64,000 bases of DNA from JACPNO01 sp963825405 (lineage in GTDB: Bacteria; Acidobacteriota; Terriglobia; Bryobacterales; Bryobacteraceae). The notes under the pieces are model-generated. The model did not search any database. It worked only from the letters and a program-made list of their open reading frames with translations, and was not told the origin of the DNA. Location: positions 62,001 through 126,000 of the forward strand of contig CAWGTB010000010.1 in NCBI GenBank assembly GCA_963825405.1, given 5' to 3'. Within the stretch, counting starts at the first letter, position 1. The number at the start of each line of letters is the position of its first letter. Positions 1 to 8,677 of this stretch are shown piece after piece. Both the position numbers and the translations under genes were made by a program.

Positions 1-1058
1 AGCGCTCGCCCTTGACCTCCATGGCGGTGACTAGCGCATCGACGGTCGCAGCGTCGGCGGCGAGCGCTCCCAGGGTTTCGCGCACCTGCGGGAAGTTCTC
101 GATGCCGTTGGCAGCGGCGATCATGCGGCCCAGGCCCACCAGGAATTTCAGTTTCACCAGCAGCCGTATCTGGCATTGATAATTCTGGTACACATGTGCT
201 GGCGTGGCGTGAAATTGCTTCTGGCACATCGCCACGTCGCCCGCCACGAAAACTCGCTCCCACGGCACGCGTACTTCGTCGAAATACAGCATGGCGTCGT
301 TCTCGTCGAAACGGCTGGAGAGCGGATTATCGAATGCAGAACCGGCGCTGGCTTCGTACGATTTCCGGCAGAGAATCTTGAGGCCCTTAGCGTTCATGGG
401 AATCGCGAAGGAGAGCGCGTACGGCTCGTCGCCGGATTGCAGCGGCTGGATGCTGGTGACGAAAACTTCGTTGGCCAGGACGGCGGCCGGTGCCCAGCAT
501 CTTGGCGCCCGTAACGGTGATGCCGGTGGAATCCTGATCGACGAGGCGCGCGGTCAAATTGACGTCGGCCTGATCGTGCGCGCTCTTCGACCGGTCGGCT
601 TGCGGATTGATTATGGTGTACGTGAGGAACAAATCGTTGTCGCGCGCGTAGCGGTAATAATCGCGCAACGCCGACGCGCGCTTGGGATCGAAGGCTTCAA
701 ACCGATCGATGCCCATGTACATGCCGCTGATGCAGGAAGCGACGTGATCGGGCGAGCGGCCCATGAAGCCGAAATGCGTTTCCGCCCATGCTGACAGGGC
801 TTCGCGCCGCTCCAGCAATTCCGCATAGCTAGTGGGAAGCTGCCAGCAACGGCTGACTTGCGTCGTCGAATCCGCCGGAACGAAAGTCATGCGCTCGAGA
901 TTTTCGGGCTCACCCTGGAAATCGTACAGGTGCGCAGCGCTGGTGATCGAGTTGCGAAAGGCGGGGTGGAGGGTGACATCGGCCACGCGCTCGCCGAGAA
1001 TGTAAACCTCGCGGCCGTCGCGCAGCGATTCAATGTACTGCGTTCCGGTTCTGGGCAT
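1..1058 (-). CDS. hpaB: 4-hydroxyphenylacetate 3-monooxygenase-type flavin hydroxylase, large subunit (partial, frameshifted)
   Basis: This family (HpaB) uses reduced FAD from a partner reductase to ortho-hydroxylate phenolic substrates in the cytoplasm. The protein begins MPRTGTQYIESLRDGREVY, typical of the HpaB N-terminal domain, and carries RYARDNDLFLTYTIINPQAD and TARLVDQDSTGITVTGAKML. After GAKMLGTG, near position 486, one extra base shifts the frame. The next frame continues the family sequence (AVLANEVFVTSIQPL, then YFDEVRVPWERVF) to the left window edge, where the gene is cut. The start lies 7 bases after the stop of the PPC-domain gene, so it is probably the last gene of that operon. 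No reductase subunit is visible. The substrate is unknown, and related enzymes act on other phenols. The frameshift may be a sequencing error. Confidence 0.8.
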
Positions 1059-1065
1059 CGGCAGG

Positions 1066-3180
1066 TTATCGCCTCGCCGAAGCGGGCGCGGAAATTGAAA
1101 GCGTAAGCACCGGAGATGCCGCGCGCCGGCCTGCCACGGTGGCCTCCGCGCTGATTTCAGCGCTGCCCAACGCCGCCTTGTCCGATGCCTCGAGCTGGAT
1201 GGTAACCTGATCTTTCTGCCGGCCCAAGAGGCGATAGCTCACGCCTTCCGGCAGATTCATCACCTGAAACGCCGCAGTGTCCGGAATATTGTCGGCCTTC
1301 AGTTCGAGCGTGGTCGACGCGCCGCGATTGAGGTTGAGCGATCCTGCGCTCGCCGAAATCTTTCCGGTGAACGGCTCATAGACGGTCATCGTGACCTGCG
1401 GATCCGGCCTGCGAATATAGTTCCAGAGATCGAGGAGCGGGCCCATGAGCAGCGTGGTGTGTGCTTCGACCACGCGGCCATCCACTGCGCGGCCCATCAC
1501 GTGGATCGGGTAGGTGCCACTGGCCAGCATGTCCGGCGCGTGGATGGGGAACTCGAGTTCCGGAATGATCATGTCGGCGCCATCGGCGTTAGGTTCGAAC
1601 AATTGATCGGCGCGAAACTTGGCGCGCGGCGCTTCCACGCCCGGCGGCAATCCTTCCATCCAAATCTCGACCTCTCCCTCAAAGCCGGCCTCCCGGATCA
1701 AGTGCACTTTCATCTGCGCGACGCCACCACGGGGCACATTGAAATTCTCCGGCGTCGTGATCAGATGAAACGTAGGTCGCTCTTCGCGAATCTTGATGCG
1801 GTATTGATAACTTGGACCGGTGCGGGCGTTGCGGTCTTTGACGCGCAGAAATAGCGGGCCATCCTCGCTCGGCGTGTAAAACAGGCTGCTGTCCGGATTG
1901 CCGATGAGCGTGCCTTGCCCAGCGACCACATCGTCATTCTCGGCGAGCTTTTTGCCGGCGGCGTCGCGCAGTTCGAGCACCGTGTCCAGATGAGGAATGC
2001 CAAGCTGCTCGGCGAGTGTCCAGCAATGGAGCGGCTTTCCGGCGTGGCCTTCGATGCGATGTTCGTTCACTTTCGCCGGGCCTAGAAGCGCGCCATCGAA
2101 CACCTGGTCGTCGCTCGCGGCGAGATCGATAACCGGGCCATCCAGCAAGCCCTGCAGTCCTACGACCCACACGCGCCAAAGACCGGGCCTCGCACCAGGC
2201 GGCACGTGAAATTCGGCATCGAGCGAATCTGGTTTATGGTTGATTACCTTGCCCTCGATGCGGGCAACGTCTTTCGCGGTCGGAGGGTCCGGCCGGAAAT
2301 GCACCGGCATCGTGTAAGGGTAGGTCATGCGTGCGTACTCGGCCCGCCGCAATTCGGTCAGGTAGATTTGATTGACCGATCGGAGCGCCGTACCGGCCAG
2401 ACGAATGCGCGAAATTACCCCGGCCCGCACGCCGGGCGGTGATGCGTAGCTGATCTGCGGCAGCGCGGAAATGCGCAGAATGTAGGCACAGTTCTTGCCG
2501 AAGTTGAAGCCGCGCGGGCCGCGGTATTGATCCAGACGCACATAGTAACGGCCATCGCGCGGGAATGTGTAGTCGATAAAAGGATTGTCGTCGAAGTCGG
2601 CGCGGTCGTCGTTGAAAGCCACGCGTTTGCCAGCGGCATCTTCGAGAAACATGCGGGCTTCGAGCGCTGAGCCGTATTCGATGGCGCGCAAATCGAACGT
2701 CCAGCGCTCGCCGGCGTGGACATCGATGCCATAGACATCGACGTCCGCGGAGCCGTCCATTCTTCCCTGGATATCTATGGGAAGGGTCGGGACAAATTGC
2801 GCGCTGCCCGCTGCATCGTTGGGTTCGGTTTCCAACAAGGAGGGGAACTGGCTGACATTGAAGAGAGCGGAATTGGAATCGCCGTCGAGACCGCGCGCTC
2901 GCAGCATGTGCGGTCCTAACGCGGCGCCCGGCGCGATGGATACGCTGCCGGACAGTTTACCCGAACTGGCCAACGTGGTTGCCGTCCAAATCAAATCGCG
3001 GCAATCAAACTCGACCGTCGTTGCATTGGAAAGATGCTCACCCAGAATTTCCAGCGTGACAGTGGTCCCTTGCCGCCCTCCGAGAGGGTAAACGCGGACG
3101 ATTTTGGGATCCGGAGCGGGCTCCGCCGCTGCCAGCACACACGCACAGAAACAGGCGAGAGTCAGCAGGCGCGCCATCAA
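1066..3180 (-). CDS. Secreted PPC / IPT-TIG domain protein (DUF1501-operon type)
   Basis: The 704-residue protein has a signal peptide (MMARLLTLACFCACVLAAAEP). An IPT/TIG-like domain follows at about residues 25-110 (VRVYPLGGRQGTTVTLEILG). Next come two pre-peptidase C-terminal (PPC) type beta domains, recognisable from ETEPNDAAGSAQFV with DVDVYGIDVHAGERWTFDL, and from LRDAAGKKLAENDD with DGPLFLRVKDRN. The rest is beta-rich with no motif I recognise. Its start overlaps the stop of the DUF1501 gene by ATGA, so the two are translationally coupled. Proteins of this layout recur beside DUF1501 and DUF1549 genes in Acidobacteria and Planctomycetes. The biochemical role is unknown, and an envelope or extracellular location is inferred. 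Confidence 0.8.
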   Translation of the reverse strand: MMARLLTLACFCACVLAAAEPAPDPKIVRVYPLGGRQGTTVTLEILGEHLSNATTVEFDCRDLIWTATTLASSGKLSGSVSIAPGAALGPHMLRARGLDGDSNSALFNVSQFPSLLETEPNDAAGSAQFVPTLPIDIQGRMDGSADVDVYGIDVHAGERWTFDLRAIEYGSALEARMFLEDAAGKRVAFNDDRADFDDNPFIDYTFPRDGRYYVRLDQYRGPRGFNFGKNCAYILRISALPQISYASPPGVRAGVISRIRLAGTALRSVNQIYLTELRRAEYARMTYPYTMPVHFRPDPPTAKDVARIEGKVINHKPDSLDAEFHVPPGARPGLWRVWVVGLQGLLDGPVIDLAASDDQVFDGALLGPAKVNEHRIEGHAGKPLHCWTLAEQLGIPHLDTVLELRDAAGKKLAENDDVVAGQGTLIGNPDSSLFYTPSEDGPLFLRVKDRNARTGPSYQYRIKIREERPTFHLITTPENFNVPRGGVAQMKVHLIREAGFEGEVEIWMEGLPPGVEAPRAKFRADQLFEPNADGADMIIPELEFPIHAPDMLASGTYPIHVMGRAVDGRVVEAHTTLLMGPLLDLWNYIRRPDPQVTMTVYEPFTGKISASAGSLNLNRGASTTLELKADNIPDTAAFQVMNLPEGVSYRLLGRQKDQVTIQLEASDKAALGSAEISAEATVAGRRAASPVLTLSISAPASARR

Positions 3181-4427
3181 GCGAACAATTCCGCTACCGG
3201 CTGGCCGTCTTTGTTGATCGCGATCGGGCGGCCGTTGGCGTGATAGTTCTTGCTGGCGTCAATGCCGAGAGCCTGGTACACCGTGGCGCCCAAATCCTCG
3301 ATAGTCACCGGGCGGTCGGACGGCTCAGCAGCCTGCGCGTCGGACTTGCCGATCACCATGCCGCCCTTGATTCCGGCGCCGGCGAGCGCGCAGCAGAATC
3401 CGCGCGGCCAATGATCGCGGCCACCCGAGAAATTGATTTTCGGCGTGCGGCCGAAATCGCCAATCACCAGCACCAGAGTGCTATCGAGCCGGCCGCGTTG
3501 TTCCAAATCTTCCAGAAGGGCGGGGAAGGCCTGATCGAAATCGGCCATCAGCGGTTTGGTGAGGCTCTCATGGTTGACGTGGGTGTCATAACCGCCATGA
3601 AAAACCGTGGCCAGGCGCACACCGGATTCGATCAGCCGCCGTGCCAGCAGCGCACCTTGTCCGGCGGATGTTCGGCCGTAGGCGTCGCGCAGTTTGTCCG
3701 GTTCCTGAGCGATATCAAACGCCTTCTTGGCGGCGGGTGAAGAGATCAGGTCAAAAGCCTTTTGGTAGAACTCATCCATGCTGTCGATGAGCGGCGATTG
3801 CTCCGCTTTGCGAAATTCGCCATCCAGTTTCTGCAGCAGTTCGACCCGTGAACGGGCCTCATCCAGCGTGACGCCTAACGGCAGAGTCAAATCTTTCACG
3901 GAAAATGTTTTGGCGTTGGGATCACCGGCGACGAACGGATTGAACGATGGTCCGAGAAATCCGGCCTCGGCCGAAACGTCGCTTTCAGGAATCACTACGA
4001 AGGCCGGCAAGCCATTCTGCGGGCCGCGCTCTTTGGCCATCACCGCGCCATAGCTGGGCTGCAGCAGCTCGTTGCGCGGCTTGGTTCCACTGAAAATATA
4101 TTGCCGCGCGCGCTCGTGAATGGCCTCATCGGAATGCATGGAGCGGATGATGGAAAACTTCTTCATCGCCTGCGCAGTGCGCGGCAGCAGCTCTGAAATA
4201 TGCACGCCGGGCACGGTAGTGGGGATGGCTTTGAAACTCCCGCGTACATCGGATGGCGCATCCGGCTTGGGATCGAACGTGTCCAGTTGGCTCGCGCCGC
4301 CGTTCTGGAAAAATACAATGCACGAGATATCCGGCCGCGTGCTGGCCCGGAGCAATCGCGGCAGATCCAGACCGCCGAATGCCAGCGTGCCGGCCTTGAG
4401 AAAATCGCGACGAGTAGAGCCAATCAC
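3177..4427 (-). CDS. DUF1501 family protein, Tat-exported (sulfatase-like fold)
   Basis: The 416-residue protein starts MIGSTRRDFLKAGTLAFGG, a clear twin-arginine signal (TRRDFLK), so it should be exported folded. The body has the DUF1501 landmarks FFQNGGASQLDTFDPKP near the N-terminus, VFHGGYDTHVNHESL in the middle, and VIGDFGRTPKINFSGGRDHWP towards the C-terminus. The last motif resembles metal-binding segments of the alkaline phosphatase/sulfatase superfamily. It sits 10 bases after the DUF1549/DUF1553 gene and overlaps the next gene by 4 bases. These genes nearly always occur together, and this set is a standard acidobacterial example. The substrate is not known. Confidence 0.92.
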   Translation of the reverse strand: MIGSTRRDFLKAGTLAFGGLDLPRLLRASTRPDISCIVFFQNGGASQLDTFDPKPDAPSDVRGSFKAIPTTVPGVHISELLPRTAQAMKKFSIIRSMHSDEAIHERARQYIFSGTKPRNELLQPSYGAVMAKERGPQNGLPAFVVIPESDVSAEAGFLGPSFNPFVAGDPNAKTFSVKDLTLPLGVTLDEARSRVELLQKLDGEFRKAEQSPLIDSMDEFYQKAFDLISSPAAKKAFDIAQEPDKLRDAYGRTSAGQGALLARRLIESGVRLATVFHGGYDTHVNHESLTKPLMADFDQAFPALLEDLEQRGRLDSTLVLVIGDFGRTPKINFSGGRDHWPRGFCCALAGAGIKGGMVIGKSDAQAAEPSDRPVTIEDLGATVYQALGIDASKNYHANGRPIAINKDGQPVAELFA

Positions 4428-4437
4428 GTGTTTGCCC

Positions 4438-6900
4438 TCAGTGGTTCAGTTGAAACTCTTTGGAGTTGAGCACGGACCACAGCACATTCTCCAACGCCCG
4501 CCGCTGGTCCCGGCCCGCCGTCTTGCTCGCTGGCCAGGTACTCCGCCAGCGCGTTGCTTTCCTTTTCGCTGGGCGGACGCGCGTAGGCCCGCTCAAACAG
4601 GTTGGCGACAATTTCCGTGTCACTCAGCCCGCGTCCGGTTAACTCGCCCAGCACATTATCTTCGGCTGAGACTTTTTCCCGCAGGGCCACGCCGTTCATC
4701 AGATTCAGCGCCTGGCTCAGCGTGGGACTCTTGGCGCGATCCGCCAGAATATCGCGCCGCGGCAATCCAAATGTCACCAGAAAATAATCCGCGCCGTCGG
4801 GCTCAAAAATGTCTTTCGCCCACGTACCTTTCGGGTAGCCTCTGAAAACGTGGCTGACGCCGGTCACCTGGGTAATCGCATCAAGCAAAACTTCGGCCGG
4901 CAGCTTGCGCGGAAGATAGCGCGCGAACAACTGGCGCTCGAGCTCGGCAGGCTCGCCGTTAGTGGTTTCGCGGGACGACGCCTGGTACGTGCGTGAATTC
5001 AGAATCACGCGATGCAGCGCTTTGAAGCGAAATCCACTCATCAGCGAAATATTTTGCCAGCCGGTCCAGCAGCTCGCGATTGGTCGGCATGTTGGTCGAG
5101 CGGAAATCGTCGAACGGCTCGACAATGCCGGCTTCAAAATATTCGTGCCAGATGCGGTTCACGGTGGCTCGCGCGAAATTCGGATTGTCACGGCTGACGA
5201 TCCAGTCCGCCAGCACCGTGCGGCGGTCAACGGTGTCCGGAATTTCAGGCGACTCGGCAGCCAGAAATTTCGGCGGCACCGGCTTTTTGGTCACCGGGTT
5301 TTCTACTTCGCCGGCGTCTTTGAGGAACCACGTCCGCCGGTATTCGCCGTAGCCGTGCTTGACGTCGAGGCGTGCAAAGAACGCCGAGAATCCGTAGAAA
5401 TCGTTCTGCGTGAAATTTTCCAGCGGATGATTGTGGCACTCCGCGCATTCCATGCGCACGCCCAGGAAGAGGCGGGTGACCGTCGGCGTGATTTTGTTCA
5501 CGCTGACTTTCTTCAACATGAAGTCGGCGGCGGGCTGAAAGAAATTGGCGGCAGGGTTGAGCGTGCTATCGCCCAGGCTGGTCAGCATCTCGCGAACCAC
5601 CTGGTCGTAAGGCTTGTCCTGCGCGATCCAGTCGTGAATCCATTCTTTGAATGTGCCCATCGACCGCCCCTGATTGTTCAACTGGCAGTTGCGGAACCAA
5701 TCTTCAAATTTGATGGTCCAAAGCGACGCGTATTCCGGCCGTTCCAGCAGGCGATCGATGATGCGCGCGCGCTTATCCGGGCGCGTGTCGGCGGTGAACG
5801 TGCGGACTTCGTCCACGGTGGGCAGCAGGCCGATGGTGTCGAGATAAACGCGGCGAATGAATTCGCGGTCCGAGCTGAGCGGCGCGGGCGTCATCTGCAG
5901 GCGGTAGAGCTTATCCTCGGCCAGCTCATCGATAAAATTCGCCGCGGTAACCGGCGGGCGCTGCCATTGCGGTGTCGTCACCACGCCGACTTGCACCGTG
6001 GCCACGCGTCCCATGCCGCGGGCCATCACCGTCGTCAGGCCGCGCGCGGCAGCGGTAACTACGCCGTCGGTGGCGACTTTGGCCAGCGCCTCATCGCCCG
6101 AAACGTAGCGGACTTCCTTGGTCATGTCGCGCGTGGTGCCGTCGGAAAGCCGGCCGATGGCGACCAGCCGCTGCGCGCGGCCCTGCAGCAGAATCGTTTC
6201 GGCGGGATAGAGTTCCAGGCGCGTCAACTGCGCACCGCCCGAATCGAGCTTAGCGCCCTGTTTGAGCCAGTCCAGAATCGTGCGGTATTCGTCGGAATCT
6301 TTGGGAAGCACGCGCCCGCCGCCGTGCGGGACCGCAAAGGAAGGCTTGCGCAGGATCAGGCTTTGTTCGGGATCCTGCAGATTCACGCGGCGTCCGTTGT
6401 TCGCCGTACACGATCATTTCGCGATCCGCCTGGATGTCGTAGCCGAACAGCGATAGCTTGAAGCCAGCCTGACCCGCGGGCGATCCGTGGCAGCCGGAGC
6501 CATTGCAACCCTTGGTAGTGAGAATCGAAATGATGCCGGGAGAAAAATTGACGGTCATCTCGGCCGGGCGATTTTCCACACGGACAATGGAGACCTGGGT
6601 GACCTGGCCCCACACCACCTTGATTTCCGCCTGGCCCGGCGATTTCGCGACCAATAATCCGTGCTCGCGATCGACCGCAACCACGTCGGGACGCGAGGAT
6701 GTCACTGTGCAGCCAGACGACGCCGTGAGGTCGACTTCCAGGTCGGCGCCATTCAAGCCGATGACCAGGTAGCGCTGGGTCGCGCCCGGGCTGGCCAGGA
6801 CGATATTGGCCGGTTCCAGGCGCACCGATTTCCAGTCCATGCCGGCCAATACCGGACCGGCCAGACACACAGCTACGAGGGTCGCGCGAAAGAGCCGCAC
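4438..6900 (-). pseudogene. DUF1549/DUF1553 protein with Ig-like and CX4CH region, three frameshifts
   Basis: The product would be about 820 residues. The likely start is the GTG at 6900, giving a Sec signal (VRLFRATLVAVCLAGPVLAG). A BIG2-like domain follows (residues 25-125), then a GCNGSGCHG motif (a CX4CH, possibly haem-linked), a second Ig-like domain, DUF1549 (DREFIRRVYLDTIGLLPT, RMECAECHNHPLENFTQNDFY) and DUF1553 (FARATVNRIWHEYF, RVILNSRTYQASS, LWSVLNSKEFQLNH at the end). The reading frame breaks near 6387, 5045 and 4515, and the family sequence resumes in another frame each time. It heads the operon with DUF1501, PPC and HpaB-like genes. The lack of any other damage makes consensus errors as likely as true decay. 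Confidence 0.85.
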
Positions 6901-6942
6901 TGCGTTCAGCGTATCACGGGCAACGGGGTCCCGGCTTTCGGC

Positions 6943-6948
6943 TAGAAT
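6943..6948 (+). promoter_or_regulatory. Candidate -10 box of the MATE gene
   Basis: TAGAAT lies 20 bases before the MATE start codon, in the 68-base gap between divergent genes. I see no convincing -35 box and no Shine-Dalgarno before the ATG. Confidence 0.4.
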
Positions 6949-6968
6949 CGAAGTTTCCCCGCCAAAAT

Positions 6969-8330
6969 ATGGCCAACCGATTTGAACCGCTTCGCCGCGA
7001 ATTTCCGCCCATGCTGCGTCTCGCGGCACCCCTGGTTCTGGCCGAAATCGGCTGGGTCATGATGGGTATCGTCGACGCCATGATGGTGGGGCGCGTAAGC
7101 CAGGCGGCTATGGGCGCGGTCGCAATCGGCTCGGGTCTTTTTTACGCGATTGCGATGTTTGGCGGCGGTCTGCTCATGGGCCTGGACACGCTGGTGTCGC
7201 AGGCGTTCGGCGCCCGGCGTGTGGATGAGTGCCACCGCTCCATGGTGAGCGGCCTGCATCTGTGCGTGCCCCTTACGCCGCTGCTAATGGGCGCAGTGTG
7301 GATGGCGGCGCCTCTGCTGCGCCGTATCGGCGTCCAAGCGGACGTGTTGGCGGATGCGCGTCCCTATATTCGCGCCGTCGCGTGGAGCACCCTTCCGCTA
7401 TTGCTGTATTTTGTTTTTCGGCGCTACCTGCAAGCTATGCATGTCGTGCGGCCGGTGACGTTCGCCCTGGTTAGCGCGAATGTGGTGAATCTGGCGGGCA
7501 ACTGGATTCTGGTTTTCGGACACTTCGGCGCGCCCGCGATGGGTGCGGAGGGCTCGGGCTGGGCCACCTGCATCTCGCGGATTTATCTTGCTGCGGTATT
7601 GGCGTGGAGCGTTTGGGATTACGATCGCCGCGATCAAACCGGCTTGCTGGATACTTCGCTCCAGCCGGACTTCCCGCGTATCCGTCGTTTGCTGGCTCTG
7701 GGCCTCCCCGCCGCCGTGCAGTTTGCCCTGGAGTTTGGAGCCTTTGCGACGGCCACGGTCCTCATCGGAAAGCTGAGTACGGTAACTCTTGCCGCTCACC
7801 AGATCGCCCTGAACACGGCCAGTTTCACCTACATGGTGCCGCTCGGAATCAGTGCGGCGGCGGCCGTGCGCGTTGGCAATGCGCTGGGACGCGGCGACGT
7901 GCCCGGGGCCGGACACGCCGGCTGGAGCGCCATGGTGCTGGGCGCGGGGTTCATGGGCTGCGCCGGCTTGTTCCTGCTGCTGGCTCCCGGCGTCATCGCG
8001 CGTATGTTTACCAACGACCGGGCGGTGATCGCAGCGTCCGCCTCGCTGCTCTTCGCGGCCGCCGTGTTTCAGCTCTTCGATGGATTGCAGACGGTGGCTA
8101 CGGGAGCGTTGCGGGGCGCCGGCGAAACCCGCCTGCCCATGGTTTGCCATTTGCTGGCCTACTGGGTTCTGGGGCTGCCACTGGGCTATTTCCTGTGCTT
8201 TGGCCTGGGCTGGGGCGCTGTCGGCCTGTGGACCGGTCTGAGCCTGGCACTGATACTCATTGGCAGCGTCCTATCGGTGGCCTGGTACCGCAAAGTGAGG
8301 GCGTTGTCCAATGGTAGTGCGAGAGGCTGA
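6969..8330 (+). CDS. MATE family multidrug/Na+ antiporter (NorM-like)
   Basis: The 453-residue, strongly hydrophobic protein has the usual MATE length and about 12 membrane segments. Family landmarks are LAAPLVLAEIGWVMMGIVDAMMVGR in the first helix pair, the LDTLVSQAFGA stretch, and GAGETRLPM in the second half, with the internal two-fold repeat expected of the family. It probably exports cationic or aromatic compounds in exchange for Na+ or H+ at the inner membrane. It stands alone, divergent from the DUF1549 operon. The start ATG has no clear Shine-Dalgarno. A weak hairpin (AGGCTG/CAGCCT) just after the stop may end transcription. The substrate cannot be read from sequence. Confidence 0.92.
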   Translation: MANRFEPLRREFPPMLRLAAPLVLAEIGWVMMGIVDAMMVGRVSQAAMGAVAIGSGLFYAIAMFGGGLLMGLDTLVSQAFGARRVDECHRSMVSGLHLCVPLTPLLMGAVWMAAPLLRRIGVQADVLADARPYIRAVAWSTLPLLLYFVFRRYLQAMHVVRPVTFALVSANVVNLAGNWILVFGHFGAPAMGAEGSGWATCISRIYLAAVLAWSVWDYDRRDQTGLLDTSLQPDFPRIRRLLALGLPAAVQFALEFGAFATATVLIGKLSTVTLAAHQIALNTASFTYMVPLGISAAAAVRVGNALGRGDVPGAGHAGWSAMVLGAGFMGCAGLFLLLAPGVIARMFTNDRAVIAASASLLFAAAVFQLFDGLQTVATGALRGAGETRLPMVCHLLAYWVLGLPLGYFLCFGLGWGAVGLWTGLSLALILIGSVLSVAWYRKVRALSNGSARG

Positions 8331-8677
8331 GGGGGCCGCCGCCAGCCTACTTCCGGAAGCTATCTTTAGTCAAACCGCAGTGCCCTCCAGCGAGCCTTCC
8401 GGCTAGGTCCAACGGTAAATCCGTAGAATAAGCATTGAAACTACTGGAAATACCACCTTAATTCCAGAAAAATACGACGACAATCAACAACTTGCACGCC
8501 GACCTTTGCGGTTCGCCATACAGGCATTCTCGATAGCGAAGCGGGTTATCAAGAGCGCGTCAAGGCCGTTAATCTTTAAGCCCCAACTATTGAGAATCTT
8601 GCGGCATTTTCGATAAAGACTTAAAAAATTAAGTAGCAGCCAGAACAATAGTTTCATTCCAAGGCGGTTCTCATCGC
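8331..8677. other. AT-richer intergenic region without a convincing gene
   Basis: These 347 bases are clearly AT-richer than their surroundings from about 8420. A minus-strand reading frame of 68 codons (8484-8690) has a plausible hydrophobic start, but it overlaps the start of the next gene and resembles nothing I know. There is an imperfect hairpin, CTGGAA...TTCCAG, near 8449-8472. The stretch probably holds the promoter of the 8678 gene. It could also be a remnant of an inserted sequence. Confidence 0.4.

Noticed and set aside
4962..6461. A 499-codon plus-strand frame opposite the DUF1549 gene
   Set aside because: It is an antisense shadow. DUF1549/DUF1553 motifs lie on the other strand.
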